From Petrocella atlantisensis (GTDB lineage Bacteria; Bacillota; Clostridia; Lachnospirales; Vallitaleaceae), in contig NZ_LR130778.1 of assembly GCF_900538275.1 (NCBI RefSeq), positions 806,001 through 870,000 of the forward strand: 64,000 bases of DNA. Direction: 5' to 3'. This document shows, in pieces, positions 24,990 through 33,921 of this stretch. Both the position numbers and the translations under genes were made by a program. Below the pieces are notes generated by a model. It saw nothing but the letters and a program-made list of their open reading frames with translations, did no database searches and was not told where the DNA came from. Within the stretch, counting starts at the first letter, position 1. Each line of letters starts with the position of its first letter.

Positions 24990-25817
24990 TTAAGACCTTG
25001 GTACAACCGGAATAAATAGGCGGCTGTTTCTAGCTTGTCCTTCTACCGACATAACCTCTAGATGATAAGGCAAAGCTTCTTTGTAGGGACTTGCTGGCAA
25101 GTAGTGGTTATAGATATAGGACATAAAATAGTCGATTTGACCAACGTCTTCAATCATATCAAAGAGCAAATAGGCCATCTTGGGAATTTTCTTAATCAGA
25201 TGGCTTTCATTATCGGCTTCGCCCCTGCTTTGTTTGCCGATAAAATTCATATAGCCTTTGGGGCCTTTGCTTAGCCAACTGACTTTGTATATTTCTTTGG
25301 TATTGTCTGTGTCTAAACCCGCCAGTTGTTCTCTCGTCATATGGCGCAAAGTCTCAAAGGAGTTCTCAGAAAAATACCCGATGCCTAGAAGCTCCAGGTC
25401 TGACATGAACTTTAACACCGGCTTACGGTTATAAGAACTAACAAACCATAGATAGGCTTCATCCATTCTCTTAACGCCTGTAAAGACGCCTGCCTCCACT
25501 TCTTTTCGAATGGCGGAAGGTACTTTTCCAAATACAGCGCTACAGGCCCTTCCAAAAACTTCCGGACTACCAAATCCGAATTCATATGCCGCTTCAATAA
25601 TCTTACAGGATTTCTCTTCCATATAATGAATGGCTTCTGTAACTTTGCGTCCGCGGTAATAGTCATAAGGGGACAAACCGGTCATCTTTGAAAAAAGCAT
25701 GGTAAAATGGTATTTGGAAAAACCGGCCACATCCGAAATCTGATCCACGCTTAATTTCTCTTTAAGGTGATCTTCTATATAATTAATCGTATGCAGTACC
25801 ATTTCCATATCATGCAT
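24990..25817 (-). CDS. AraC-family regulator with GyrI-like effector domain
   Basis: 275 aa. Two helix-turn-helix units at residues about 8-105: LSVDQISDVAGFSKYHFTML and IIEAAYEFGFGSPEVFGRAC, as in AraC/MarA. Residues about 125-275 resemble the GyrI/SOUL-type small-molecule-binding domain (SHLIKKIPKMAYLLFDM, SRLFIPVVPRS). Such fusions (Rob/BmrR-like) sense hydrophobic drugs and control efflux genes; the MATE transporter at 26846 is the obvious candidate target. The ATG overlaps the end of the upstream gene (ATGCATGA), which indicates translational coupling. Confidence 0.8.
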   Translation of the reverse strand: MHDMEMVLHTINYIEDHLKEKLSVDQISDVAGFSKYHFTMLFSKMTGLSPYDYYRGRKVTEAIHYMEEKSCKIIEAAYEFGFGSPEVFGRACSAVFGKVPSAIRKEVEAGVFTGVKRMDEAYLWFVSSYNRKPVLKFMSDLELLGIGYFSENSFETLRHMTREQLAGLDTDNTKEIYKVSWLSKGPKGYMNFIGKQSRGEADNESHLIKKIPKMAYLLFDMIEDVGQIDYFMSYIYNHYLPASPYKEALPYHLEVMSVEGQARNSRLFIPVVPRS

Positions 25818-26607
25818 CGGCTCTGACCCCCAAAGGACATCGTATTCTAATCCATTCGTCTTGTTTTTCTCTCGGATGGGTAATTATAAAGTAAGGTTCT
25901 ATGATATAGTCTTTTATTAATTCTACATCTTCAAGGCGCTTTAGCCAATCCTTAGCAAACTCATCTTCCGTTAATTTGATGACCAACCATTTGTCCGGGT
26001 CAAAGGTCATGGAAGCAGACGGGTAAGTGACGTTCGCCCCCTCTTGAAAACGGTTGCCAAGGAACACCATGGCCTCGTGATCATTAAGCCCTGAGTCCAT
26101 TATGCGGACCTCATATAAGCGATTCTTCTTCATTAAGCTGGGGTGATTTTTCAGATGTTTTTCATACAGTTGCTCATAGGTGCTATAGATGGCGTATTCC
26201 ATGATGCCTTCTTCTTTTTTAACCGCTGCTTCTGACCATTCCGAACTGCCTTCCCATGCTTTTTCCAGCTGCTCGCCCCACAACTCCATTTTTTTCTCAA
26301 ACTGTTCGCCCCAAGCTTCCATCTTGTCTCCGAATTCTTCTGCTTTGAATTCAAAGTTCTTGGTCCACTCCAGGGCACTTTCTTCCCATTTCTTTGCGTT
26401 TTGTTCTAAGTGTCGGCCAAAGGATTCCATTAAGTCACCGAATTTGTTAATGGCGCCTTCAAAGTTATGCATGTGTTTCTCATCTTTTTGGTAGCCTAGA
26501 TTTTTAACACCTGACAATGTCGAGCTATAGGCTTGATGCTTGAGTTCTCCGTATAGAACAACACCGGATAGATGCATGGCTTCTTTTTCTGCTATTTTGA
26601 TTTTCAT
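25810..26607 (-). CDS. GyrI-like domain protein with amphipathic repeat insert
   Basis: 265 aa. The beginning (MKIKIAEKEAMHLSGVVLYG) and the C-terminal ~110 residues (LYEVRIMDSGLNDHEAMVFLG, DKWLVIKLTEDEFAKDWL, RIRCPLGVRADA) look like halves of a GyrI-like binding fold. Between them (residues about 45-125) is an unusual amphipathic helix with repeated short units: FGDLMESFGRHLEQ, EFGDKMEAWGEQFEKKMELW and GEQLEKAWEGSSEW. The repeat may mediate oligomerisation or membrane contact. It overlaps the AraC-type gene by 8 bp, so the two probably work as a sensor pair. No known name. Confidence 0.6.
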   Translation of the reverse strand: MKIKIAEKEAMHLSGVVLYGELKHQAYSSTLSGVKNLGYQKDEKHMHNFEGAINKFGDLMESFGRHLEQNAKKWEESALEWTKNFEFKAEEFGDKMEAWGEQFEKKMELWGEQLEKAWEGSSEWSEAAVKKEEGIMEYAIYSTYEQLYEKHLKNHPSLMKKNRLYEVRIMDSGLNDHEAMVFLGNRFQEGANVTYPSASMTFDPDKWLVIKLTEDEFAKDWLKRLEDVELIKDYIIEPYFIITHPREKQDEWIRIRCPLGVRADA

Positions 26608-26845
26608 AAGAACATCTCTTTTCTTTTTAGATTTTGTTGGTTGTTCTTATTATGCCAAGTTTTTACTCTTTTTGCTTGATGAATCATGCCCTATATGACA
26701 GGTATGTGGATAAAATTGACAAATACTGCCTTTATAGACCCACTTCCTATCATCCTGTGCTATAATAATCCTTGATTTATAAATGCTTATTTTATAAATC
26801 TTAATTTATGAGTGCTTATTCTATTTTCGTACTATGGAGGTTCCA

Positions 26846-28201
26846 ATGTCAAGAACACAACAAAGAAAAGATATGATTCTTCAGGGTTCATCCCTAAAGG
26901 CGCTCGTTACATTATCCATACCTCTTATGGTTGGCAATCTTATCCAAACCCTCTATAATCTAACAGATGCTTATTTTGTTGGAAAACTGGGTTATATTCA
27001 GTTTTCCGCTATTTCCTATATATGGCCCATTACTTTTATCTTCTTAGCTTTTAGTATCGGTATGTCCAGTGCTGCCACCTCTTTGATTGCTCAGTCTATC
27101 GGTAAGAATGAACATAAAAACGCCGTTACTTTGGCCACGCAATTTTTTATCATTTCACTTATCGCCGGTACCATTTTTGCTGTTATCGGTTCTGCCATGA
27201 CACCTTTTATTATAAGGCTTATGGGGGCTGAAGGTGCGCTTTTTGACTATAGTGTGGCTTATCTGAAGATCGTTTTCTACGAAATGCCGATTCTCTTTCT
27301 TTTTCATGTCTACAAAGCCATGCGTGAAGGTATAGGGGACACCAAAACACCCACTTTTTATCTGGGTATTTCTGTGGTTCTAAACATGCTCCTCGATCCC
27401 TTGTTCATCTTCACTTTCAATATGGGGGTAGAAGGTGCTGCTTATGCAACGGTTCTATCTAAGCTTTTGGTCATGGGCTTTATGCTTTATGAGATGTTTA
27501 AGCCAAATGATAGTCTATATATTGCCCTTGACCAGTTGAAGGTTTCCATCAAGAGTATGAAGAATCTGTTTGAGATTGGTATACCGGCCAGTGTCGGTCA
27601 AACGGTTTCTGCCCTTGGCTTTGCGGTGATGAGCAGTTATGTGGTTTCTTATGGTGATCCCACTGTTGCTGCTTTTGGCCTTGGCAACCGTATTACCTCA
27701 CTGGTTATGATGCCGGCTTTTGGTCTTGGTGCTGCTTTGGCCACTTTTGTGGGTATTAATATTGGTGCCGGTCAATACGAACGTGCCAATAAGTCTGTTT
27801 TTACAGCCATGTCTTTGGGCTTTGGCTTACTCAGTATCGGGAGTGTCATCCTATATATCTTTAGAATACCACTCATACGTCTCTTCATCAGTGATCCTCA
27901 TGTTATTGATCTGAGTGATCGGTATATGACAGTCTTGGCCTTTGTTTTTCCACTTATGGCCATTATACAGGCTCTACTGGGTGCTTTTTCCGGATCCGGT
28001 CACAGCTTATATGTTCTTTTTCTAACTCTTAGCCGTTTATGGCTGCTTCGCATTCCTATGATTTTATGGGCCAAAAATTATACCAACTTAGGCAGTGATG
28101 GGGTCTGGTATGCCATGTTGGTCAGTAATGTGATTGTCTGTATCGTCGGCATCTTCATCGTACTACAAGGTAAATGGTTGCGACCGACACTGAAATTATA
28201 G
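26846..28201 (+). CDS. MATE family efflux transporter
   Basis: 451 aa from ATG 26846 (MSRTQQRKDMILQGSS). ATGGAGG lies just upstream, and the longer start would consume it. Twelve hydrophobic segments; MATE signatures include IPLMVGNLIQTLYNLTDAYF near the N-terminus and GAALATFVGINIGAGQYERA in the second half. It exports cationic drugs or metabolites using Na+ or H+. It is transcribed away from the AraC/GyrI-like pair and is likely controlled by it. The upstream region has an imperfect tandem repeat (ATTTATAAATGCTTATT / ATTTATGAGTGCTTATT, about 26774-26823) that could hold an operator. The 3' end overlaps the convergent methyltransferase gene by 6 bp. Confidence 0.85.
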   Translation: MSRTQQRKDMILQGSSLKALVTLSIPLMVGNLIQTLYNLTDAYFVGKLGYIQFSAISYIWPITFIFLAFSIGMSSAATSLIAQSIGKNEHKNAVTLATQFFIISLIAGTIFAVIGSAMTPFIIRLMGAEGALFDYSVAYLKIVFYEMPILFLFHVYKAMREGIGDTKTPTFYLGISVVLNMLLDPLFIFTFNMGVEGAAYATVLSKLLVMGFMLYEMFKPNDSLYIALDQLKVSIKSMKNLFEIGIPASVGQTVSALGFAVMSSYVVSYGDPTVAAFGLGNRITSLVMMPAFGLGAALATFVGINIGAGQYERANKSVFTAMSLGFGLLSIGSVILYIFRIPLIRLFISDPHVIDLSDRYMTVLAFVFPLMAIIQALLGAFSGSGHSLYVLFLTLSRLWLLRIPMILWAKNYTNLGSDGVWYAMLVSNVIVCIVGIFIVLQGKWLRPTLKL

Positions 28202-28843
28202 TTGGCGAAAGGTAGTATACCGATTACCATCTGTATAAACCACTTTAAGGCCTACTTTGCTTGCGATGTAGGCCATTGTTTTTGGGGTATAAAATGAGAT
28301 ATGACTCATGTCCCGCATATAATGCCAATTCAAGAAAAGATCATCATCATTTTTATGAAACTGTGTCATAACCGCTAATACACCATCCGGTTTGAGTAAA
28401 GATGTAAACAGTTCAAAATAAGGTAATGGATCTTCCAGATGTTCCACGACTTCTGTGGTGGTGACCAGGTCATATTTTTGATTCTCATAGACTTTGTCCG
28501 GTGCATAAAACAAATCATAAATATCCACTTCATAGCCGTAATGACGCTCAAGAATCTGAGCCAATACCGGTGAAGGGCCACTCCCAAAGTCAAAGGCTTT
28601 CTTGCCTTCATTTGTATAGTCAAAAACTGAATCTTCTAAAAAATGATTAAAATATGCTACGTATTTAGGATCTTCGATGGCGTTGTTATGATAATTATAG
28701 ATCTTTAATGCTTCATCTTCAGATACAAAGTCTTTTGCGTCTTTTGATATTAACTCACAATGAAAGCAACGGTAGTACGTCACGTCAAATTTCTCATGAC
28801 GAAAGGACTGGGTCTCATGGTTACAGAGTATACATCTATGCAT
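28196..28843 (-). CDS. class I SAM-dependent methyltransferase with zinc knuckle
   Basis: 215 aa from the ATG at 28843 (MHRCILCNHETQSF), supported by AAAGGA 9 nt upstream. The N-terminus has CILC and CFHC zinc-binding pairs (residues 4-7 and about 26-29). The Rossmann methyltransferase core follows: KAFDFGSGPSPVLAQIL (motif I), VDIYDLFY, YDLVTTTEVVEHLEDPLPYF (motif IV) and a late MRDMSHISFYTPKTM. Sequences with this layout often methylate sugars or small metabolites (methyltransferase type 11/12). Substrate unknown; no biosynthetic neighbours. Confidence 0.75.
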   Translation of the reverse strand: MHRCILCNHETQSFRHEKFDVTYYRCFHCELISKDAKDFVSEDEALKIYNYHNNAIEDPKYVAYFNHFLEDSVFDYTNEGKKAFDFGSGPSPVLAQILERHYGYEVDIYDLFYAPDKVYENQKYDLVTTTEVVEHLEDPLPYFELFTSLLKPDGVLAVMTQFHKNDDDLFLNWHYMRDMSHISFYTPKTMAYIASKVGLKVVYTDGNRYTTFRQL

Positions 28844-28998
28844 GGTTGTTGTTCCTTTCATAGAAGATTAATTTCGGTCTAGATTCAATAGAAAGTACGG
28901 CCTACTTAATTGATACTATAATTAAGTTAATCGACTTTAGATTATAACATAATCTTACCCGTTATCAAAATGCTAGGTTTTCGGTTCGCAAATCTTCA

Positions 28999-29838
28999 CT
29001 AGATTAAAACTGCACTTCCACCAACATAGACCTGCATTGTATCATCACCTGCAACCCTTACTTTTACCATTATTTTTGATGGTCTCTTCATGCTATAGCC
29101 TTGCTCTATGACGAAATCTCCATGGAATTCATGCTTTTGATATTTCATTAAATAACAGGCTAAGGCTGCATTGGCTGTTCCTGTTGCAGATTCTTCATTG
29201 ATACCATATCTTGGAGCAAAATTCCTTACATGTGCCTCGCCGTTAGATAGGGTTTCTAAACAAAAAGCATGAATACCGACGACATCATGCTTTTTGCTTA
29301 TAAGGTTAATCTTTTCAAGATTAGGCCTAAGCCCTAATAATGTCTCTAAGTCTTTAACTTGTAAGATGATGTCTTTAAGTCCTGTTGATACAATCTGTAT
29401 TGGCATGTCGCCGATATAATCTCTCTGTTGACTGTCAAAACATCCTTCAATCTCTTTTTTATCCATGATCTCATAATACTTGGGTGCATTCTGCTCCATG
29501 TAAACATAGTGATCAAGTACCTGAAGTTCTAGAATGCCTGCCTTTGTTTCTTGAGTATAATCTCCAACTGTAATGACGCCTAAGTCTCTTAATAAGTTAA
29601 AGGTAGCAATGGTGGCATGGCCACACAGATCAACTTCATCCGTTGGGGTAAAAAATCTAACTTTATAATCAGCTTTCGTTGATTTCATAACAAAAGCCGT
29701 CTCAGAATAGCCTACTTCTTTTGCAATTCCCAGCATTTGCTCTTCTGATAATGAATCCGCATCTAAAACAACACCTGCTAGATTGCCGCCATCCACACTG
29801 TCTGAAAACGCAGTCACTCTATATATATGGTTTGTCAT
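28999..29838 (-). CDS. PhzF family isomerase/epimerase-like protein
   Basis: 279 aa from the ATG at 29838 (MTNHIYRVTAFSD) with AAGGAGG upstream; a TTG three codons earlier is less likely. PhzF signatures: GGNLAGVVLDAD, VGYSETAFVM with the catalytic Glu, EVDLCGHATIATFN, and the C-terminal mirror NEESATGTANAALACYL. The family folds like diaminopimelate epimerase and catalyses isomerisations of diverse small molecules; most members are of unknown substrate. Monocistronic. Confidence 0.85.
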   Translation of the reverse strand: MTNHIYRVTAFSDSVDGGNLAGVVLDADSLSEEQMLGIAKEVGYSETAFVMKSTKADYKVRFFTPTDEVDLCGHATIATFNLLRDLGVITVGDYTQETKAGILELQVLDHYVYMEQNAPKYYEIMDKKEIEGCFDSQQRDYIGDMPIQIVSTGLKDIILQVKDLETLLGLRPNLEKINLISKKHDVVGIHAFCLETLSNGEAHVRNFAPRYGINEESATGTANAALACYLMKYQKHEFHGDFVIEQGYSMKRPSKIMVKVRVAGDDTMQVYVGGSAVLI

Positions 29839-29934
29839 AATGAACAACCTCCTTATTTAGTTCTCATCTTCCAATATATTGAAAGTCCAAAAATACACAT
29901 TAATTATATATGAAGGGATAGGATGAGGCGGCCT

Positions 29935-32265
29935 TTACTTTGCTGTATATTCAATTCTAATTCTAACTTTATTCAAGTCTTTTATCAAGTCGACATTTTT
30001 CAAATCAAAGACTAACTTCCCCTCTTTAAATTCATATGAAATCTCCGTCAAGTCACTAGTGATTCTTTGAGGTTTATGCTGACTATAGCATACCCACTGA
30101 GATTGCTGTGGTTGCCTTATATAGCTTATATCTATGGTTACTGAGTTAGGCCCAATGTCTATGTGCTCCACCAACTGGTTACTGGCGCAGACATGCTTGG
30201 ATACATCTCCAATATAAGCAAATCCATGAACAATCGGCGCCCCTATATGATAATATATTTTTCTGCCCTTCATAGAATAGGTCTTAAGATCTTGTTCGTT
30301 ACACACTTGAAGGGTCATTGAAAAATAATCATAAACAACGTAGCTACCTGCTTTTGTATGATGGGTCTCTTTTAATGCATAGGTTGTGGTTACTTTCTTA
30401 CGAATAGGATTCATATTAAAGCTTAGCAAATAAAGTACTTTATAGTCCTGAGTATTCGATGACATCTGACTGTAGCTAAATACCGTTACACCTTTTTTAG
30501 AAGATACATCATAGGGATTGTATATATAACAAGCATCTAAAGGCACTGCAGGCACGTCCGGTTTAATAATCTCCCCATCGGATTTTATAACCTTTTTAAT
30601 TAAGGACATATTTTCTTTTCCAAGTTGATCACCGATTCCAATGGGTCCGCAGGAAAGACCTAACCATATCATTTCAAATTTTGCATACTTATTTGGTAAT
30701 ATATATGAACTTTTTCCACTTCTCCTGTTATCATAAAAAGCATATTTCCCTAGAGCCTGAATCATTTTGGAAGCATATAGATGCCAACGCCATCGCTTGG
30801 GTCCTTCTACAAAAAAGCTATTTGAATCCGAAGTACTTCTAATAGATGTTACGGATTGCATTTTAACACTGTTTAAAGTCATATGCGGTTGTGTCATACA
30901 AAATTGTAGAGACAAGTGGCCACTTTCATTGTTGCTTGACGGTGTTTCCAAACAGGCTTCATCCAGTCCCTCAAAATAATCTTCACTCATCTGAATGCTT
31001 CTAAAGCCTGCATGTCGTTCATTCATAAAGGACAACCAATCATGAATCACATATGAAAGTGCCCATCTTGGATGATTAAAAAGTCTTTTAAATAAATCCT
31101 TTGCCACGGACTTGTTCTTTGGCATGGCAAAATGATCAATTAAAAAGTCCTCCCTGTTGTCGTTGACATAGATGGCATCTTTTGATATTTGCTTAAAATG
31201 ACAACCAATCGGCTTTTTCAAAATACTTTGCACATAGGAGAGTTTATCTTTTTGAAACATAGGGATGGTTTTCGCTCTTGCCATCGCAGTCACCATCGAG
31301 TTAAAGTTCTTACCTGTCGTTTCTTCTTTTGGCTCCCACTCAACAATAGATGAAGTATAGTGATCCCCATCTTTATGATACCACCAGGAATCCAGTTGAT
31401 AACTGCCAAAATGAAGGCCAATACTTTCATGATGGGCTACCAGTTTTTTTAATGTATTTTCATAAGAAGTCTTATGAATACTCCTATACCAGTATGCGGA
31501 CCCTGCATTGGTCCAATAGCTGATGTATTTAAGCAAAACATCTTCTCGAAGTCCTATGGGTTCAACGCGGTGCTCTTGACGCAGCAATGCACCCCACAGA
31601 TTCATGGTCTTATTCACACCTGTATCAATGACCATCAAGGTTTTGAAACTGGTTTCTTTTTCAATTCGTTCCACCGATCTTGGAATACCACATCGCACTT
31701 GTTCGGGATATTTATTAATGCTGACCGTTCCATGTAAAAAGTGGGTCATAGGCGATAAGACCACTGTTTCATAAGCCATATTGGTTATGATGAGGGGGCT
31801 ATTCTTCCCTTCTCTTAGGCTATCAATTACCCGCCCCTTCCATTGTATAGGATAGTTAAAGGGGGCTTGTCTTTTATAACTTAGACAGGTACAATTCCCC
31901 TCAAAGTATTCTCCTTCAAAACTGGGAAAGGAGATGTAGGGGTTACCATAGGGATGTTTATTTTTTTTGCCTTTGATCTCATGATGGTTTATGGTCTCAA
32001 AGACAATAAAATAAGGGTAAGCTTTAATAATGCCTGTAAAACTACCCTTCTTTTTTTCTGCTGGTCCATATTCAATTGTCCATTGTTCATAGGGACCAAA
32101 CCCGTCCTCTCTGACTTCAAACTTCATGTCAAGCGCAATGGCCTTTTCTTTACCCACCCGCGCGACAATGACAGAACCTAGAATGCTTTTATTAAATACA
32201 GAAAAATCAAACCAATTTTCCTTTTCATTATAAACAATGTGATAGTTAGGATGTAACGGACGCAT
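29935..32265 (-). CDS. GH36/raffinose-synthase-like glycoside hydrolase family protein
   Basis: 776 aa from the ATG at 32265 (MRPLHPNYHIVYN), with GGAG 7 nt upstream. The N-terminal ~230 residues are beta-rich. A (beta/alpha)8-like core begins near residue 240: LLKYISYWTNAGSAYWYRSI, then GLHFGSYQLDSWWYHKDGD, resembling the clan GH-D Q-x-D-x-W-W motif, later HDWLSFMNERHAGFRSIQMS and SIRSTSDSNSF. A beta C-terminal domain closes it. No signal peptide, so it is probably cytoplasmic. It heads a likely operon with a 108-aa protein and a GT4 glycosyltransferase on the same strand. Substrate cannot be inferred; catalytic Asp assignment is tentative. Confidence 0.55.
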   Translation of the reverse strand: MRPLHPNYHIVYNEKENWFDFSVFNKSILGSVIVARVGKEKAIALDMKFEVREDGFGPYEQWTIEYGPAEKKKGSFTGIIKAYPYFIVFETINHHEIKGKKNKHPYGNPYISFPSFEGEYFEGNCTCLSYKRQAPFNYPIQWKGRVIDSLREGKNSPLIITNMAYETVVLSPMTHFLHGTVSINKYPEQVRCGIPRSVERIEKETSFKTLMVIDTGVNKTMNLWGALLRQEHRVEPIGLREDVLLKYISYWTNAGSAYWYRSIHKTSYENTLKKLVAHHESIGLHFGSYQLDSWWYHKDGDHYTSSIVEWEPKEETTGKNFNSMVTAMARAKTIPMFQKDKLSYVQSILKKPIGCHFKQISKDAIYVNDNREDFLIDHFAMPKNKSVAKDLFKRLFNHPRWALSYVIHDWLSFMNERHAGFRSIQMSEDYFEGLDEACLETPSSNNESGHLSLQFCMTQPHMTLNSVKMQSVTSIRSTSDSNSFFVEGPKRWRWHLYASKMIQALGKYAFYDNRRSGKSSYILPNKYAKFEMIWLGLSCGPIGIGDQLGKENMSLIKKVIKSDGEIIKPDVPAVPLDACYIYNPYDVSSKKGVTVFSYSQMSSNTQDYKVLYLLSFNMNPIRKKVTTTYALKETHHTKAGSYVVYDYFSMTLQVCNEQDLKTYSMKGRKIYYHIGAPIVHGFAYIGDVSKHVCASNQLVEHIDIGPNSVTIDISYIRQPQQSQWVCYSQHKPQRITSDLTEISYEFKEGKLVFDLKNVDLIKDLNKVRIRIEYTAK

Positions 32266-32286
32266 GTTCATTCTCCAAGCTATTTT

Positions 32287-32613
32287 TTATTTGGTCCATT
32301 TGCCTGTAAATCGAAGATGACCTATAGGGGTATCAATAAGACCTTCTAAGGCAGTCGTATTATAGAAGTGAATCACCACATCGATTAAAATAATGTCTAT
32401 GGTGGTTTCAAAAACCAACTCAGTTTCTTTTTCTTTGATTAAGCGTAGTTTTCTTATAAAACCCAGCCACTTTAATGTGCCTTGTAATTTTTTGCCCTTT
32501 TTTCCTCTTTTCAATACCAGCGTGGGCTTGAACAATAAGAATAAAGGATGTCGTAATCGATAAGTACCTAATGTAAAGTAAGTTGTCGTATGTTCATCAT
32601 TAAGCGTTTTCAT
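32287..32613 (-). CDS. hypothetical protein
   Basis: 108 aa basic protein, beginning MKTLNDEHTTTYFTLGTYRL, with segments HPLFLLFKPTLVLKRGKKGK and VVIHFYNTTALEGLIDTP. Predicted beta-rich and soluble; no family recognised. It starts directly after the glycosyltransferase stop (1 bp gap) without its own clear ribosome-binding site, so translation is probably coupled. It probably serves the same glycan or glycolipid pathway as its neighbours. Confidence 0.6.
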   Translation of the reverse strand: MKTLNDEHTTTYFTLGTYRLRHPLFLLFKPTLVLKRGKKGKKLQGTLKWLGFIRKLRLIKEKETELVFETTIDIILIDVVIHFYNTTALEGLIDTPIGHLRFTGKWTK

Positions 32614-32614
32614 A

Positions 32615-33796
32615 TTAGGCGATACTATTTTTTTCTTGGTAATAGGACTTCAACTCTAGCTCTGGCAACCGTTCATAATCATGAATAATGGTAGCAAAGT
32701 CCTCTAATAATGTGTTAAAGACAGCATCCCAAGATTTTCCTTTTGCATAATTTCTGCCTCTGGTTCCAAATTGATGGCGCATTATGTCTCCCACAATCAA
32801 CCTCTCAAGAGCAAAGGCAAAGGCTTCGCTGTCATTTGGTTCCACTAAGAAACCATTATACCCTGGATCAATCAAGGTCTTTACACCACCCTTATTGACA
32901 CCAACTACAGGAAGTCCAGAAGCAAAGGCTTCTAGCACAACATTGCCAAATGTTTCAAAAGAGGAGGGAAAAGCAAAAATATCACAACTGGCATAGATTT
33001 CTGCTAATGCTTCTCCTCTTTTGTAACCGGTAAATACCACATTATCCGGCATGGTTTTTTTGAGTTCATTCTCCATAGGACCTTCGCCGGTGATTACCAG
33101 TTGAATTCTATCCGAATAAGTATGATTTAAAAGTTGCATTGCATCTCTTAGCACATCTAAATCCTTCTCATGTGATAATCTGCCCACATAAAGTAATCCC
33201 AGTTTACCCTCTAGACCCAATTCTTTCCTAAGCTGGACCGATCGCTTATCCCTTGAGAAATGGTCAAAATCAATCCCCCTACCAAAAATACCCGTTCTTA
33301 AAACACCCAACTTTTTCAATATTTTTTCAGATTCAACGGAAGGGGTTACGGTTCTAGTGGCTTCTTGGTGAAACCATGCCAAATATTTATCTGTCAGTTT
33401 TTCTAGGACACCTAGTTTATAAGATTTCAGTATGGTCGAGAAGTTCGTAGAATAGTTAGAGACTACAGGAATATTATGTGTTTTACCATAGTTTAGACCA
33501 CATAGACCCATAGTGAATTCCGTCATTGTAAATATGATGTCCGGTCCAAAAGCATCTAGCCTTTTGTTTAATCGAATTAAGTTAGGAAACGTAAGACGGC
33601 ATTCAGGATATAAAAAGAAAGGCGTAGATAAAAAAGCTTCGATATTGTAGGGTAGATCACTTTCACTTTTTTGTTCTGGTGTTACAAAAATGTAGTCAAT
33701 ATGATTGGCTTTTAAATATTCGCCAAATCGTCTTAAGGTATTGGTGACACCATTGACCTGTGGTAAAAAAGTATCTGTAAAAATCGCTATTTTCAT
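32615..33796 (-). CDS. GT4 glycosyltransferase
   Basis: 393 aa from the ATG at 33796 (MKIAIFTDTFLPQVNGVTNT). ATGGAGG lies upstream, so the longer frame start is rejected. GT-B fold with the GT4 donor site: GLLYVGRLSHEKDLDVLRDA, GEGPMENEL, and the E-x7-E motif in FPSSFETFGNVVLEAFASGL. The N-terminal pattern resembles bacterial mannosyl/glucosyltransferases that act on diacylglycerol lipids. Its first codons and leader are duplicated at 35314-35374. Likely co-transcribed with the small protein and the GH36-like protein. Confidence 0.85.
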   Translation of the reverse strand: MKIAIFTDTFLPQVNGVTNTLRRFGEYLKANHIDYIFVTPEQKSESDLPYNIEAFLSTPFFLYPECRLTFPNLIRLNKRLDAFGPDIIFTMTEFTMGLCGLNYGKTHNIPVVSNYSTNFSTILKSYKLGVLEKLTDKYLAWFHQEATRTVTPSVESEKILKKLGVLRTGIFGRGIDFDHFSRDKRSVQLRKELGLEGKLGLLYVGRLSHEKDLDVLRDAMQLLNHTYSDRIQLVITGEGPMENELKKTMPDNVVFTGYKRGEALAEIYASCDIFAFPSSFETFGNVVLEAFASGLPVVGVNKGGVKTLIDPGYNGFLVEPNDSEAFAFALERLIVGDIMRHQFGTRGRNYAKGKSWDAVFNTLLEDFATIIHDYERLPELELKSYYQEKNSIA

Positions 33797-33844
33797 TTTA
33801 ACCTCCATAGGTGGCTACCATCAAAATGGATATCTTCTCTATCA
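33783..33844. repeat. duplicated segment, copy A (GT4 start and leader)
   Basis: 62 bp covering the first codons, ribosome-binding site and leader of the GT4 gene. About 59 of 62 positions match copy B at 35314-35374 in direct orientation, with one deletion and two substitutions. The HD-GYP gene lies between the copies. Confidence 0.8.
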
Positions 33845-33921
33845 CCTAAAAGATATCATATGAAGGTTAAGCCTTTTTGGCGCCTATGTAAAGTTTTTTT
33901 CACAATGTAAAACGCTATACT

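Noticed and set aside
26774-26823. Riboswitch or tandem operator upstream of the MATE gene
   Set aside because: Only an AT-rich imperfect tandem duplication is visible, without stable stems or a known aptamer motif; kept as a note in the gene entry.
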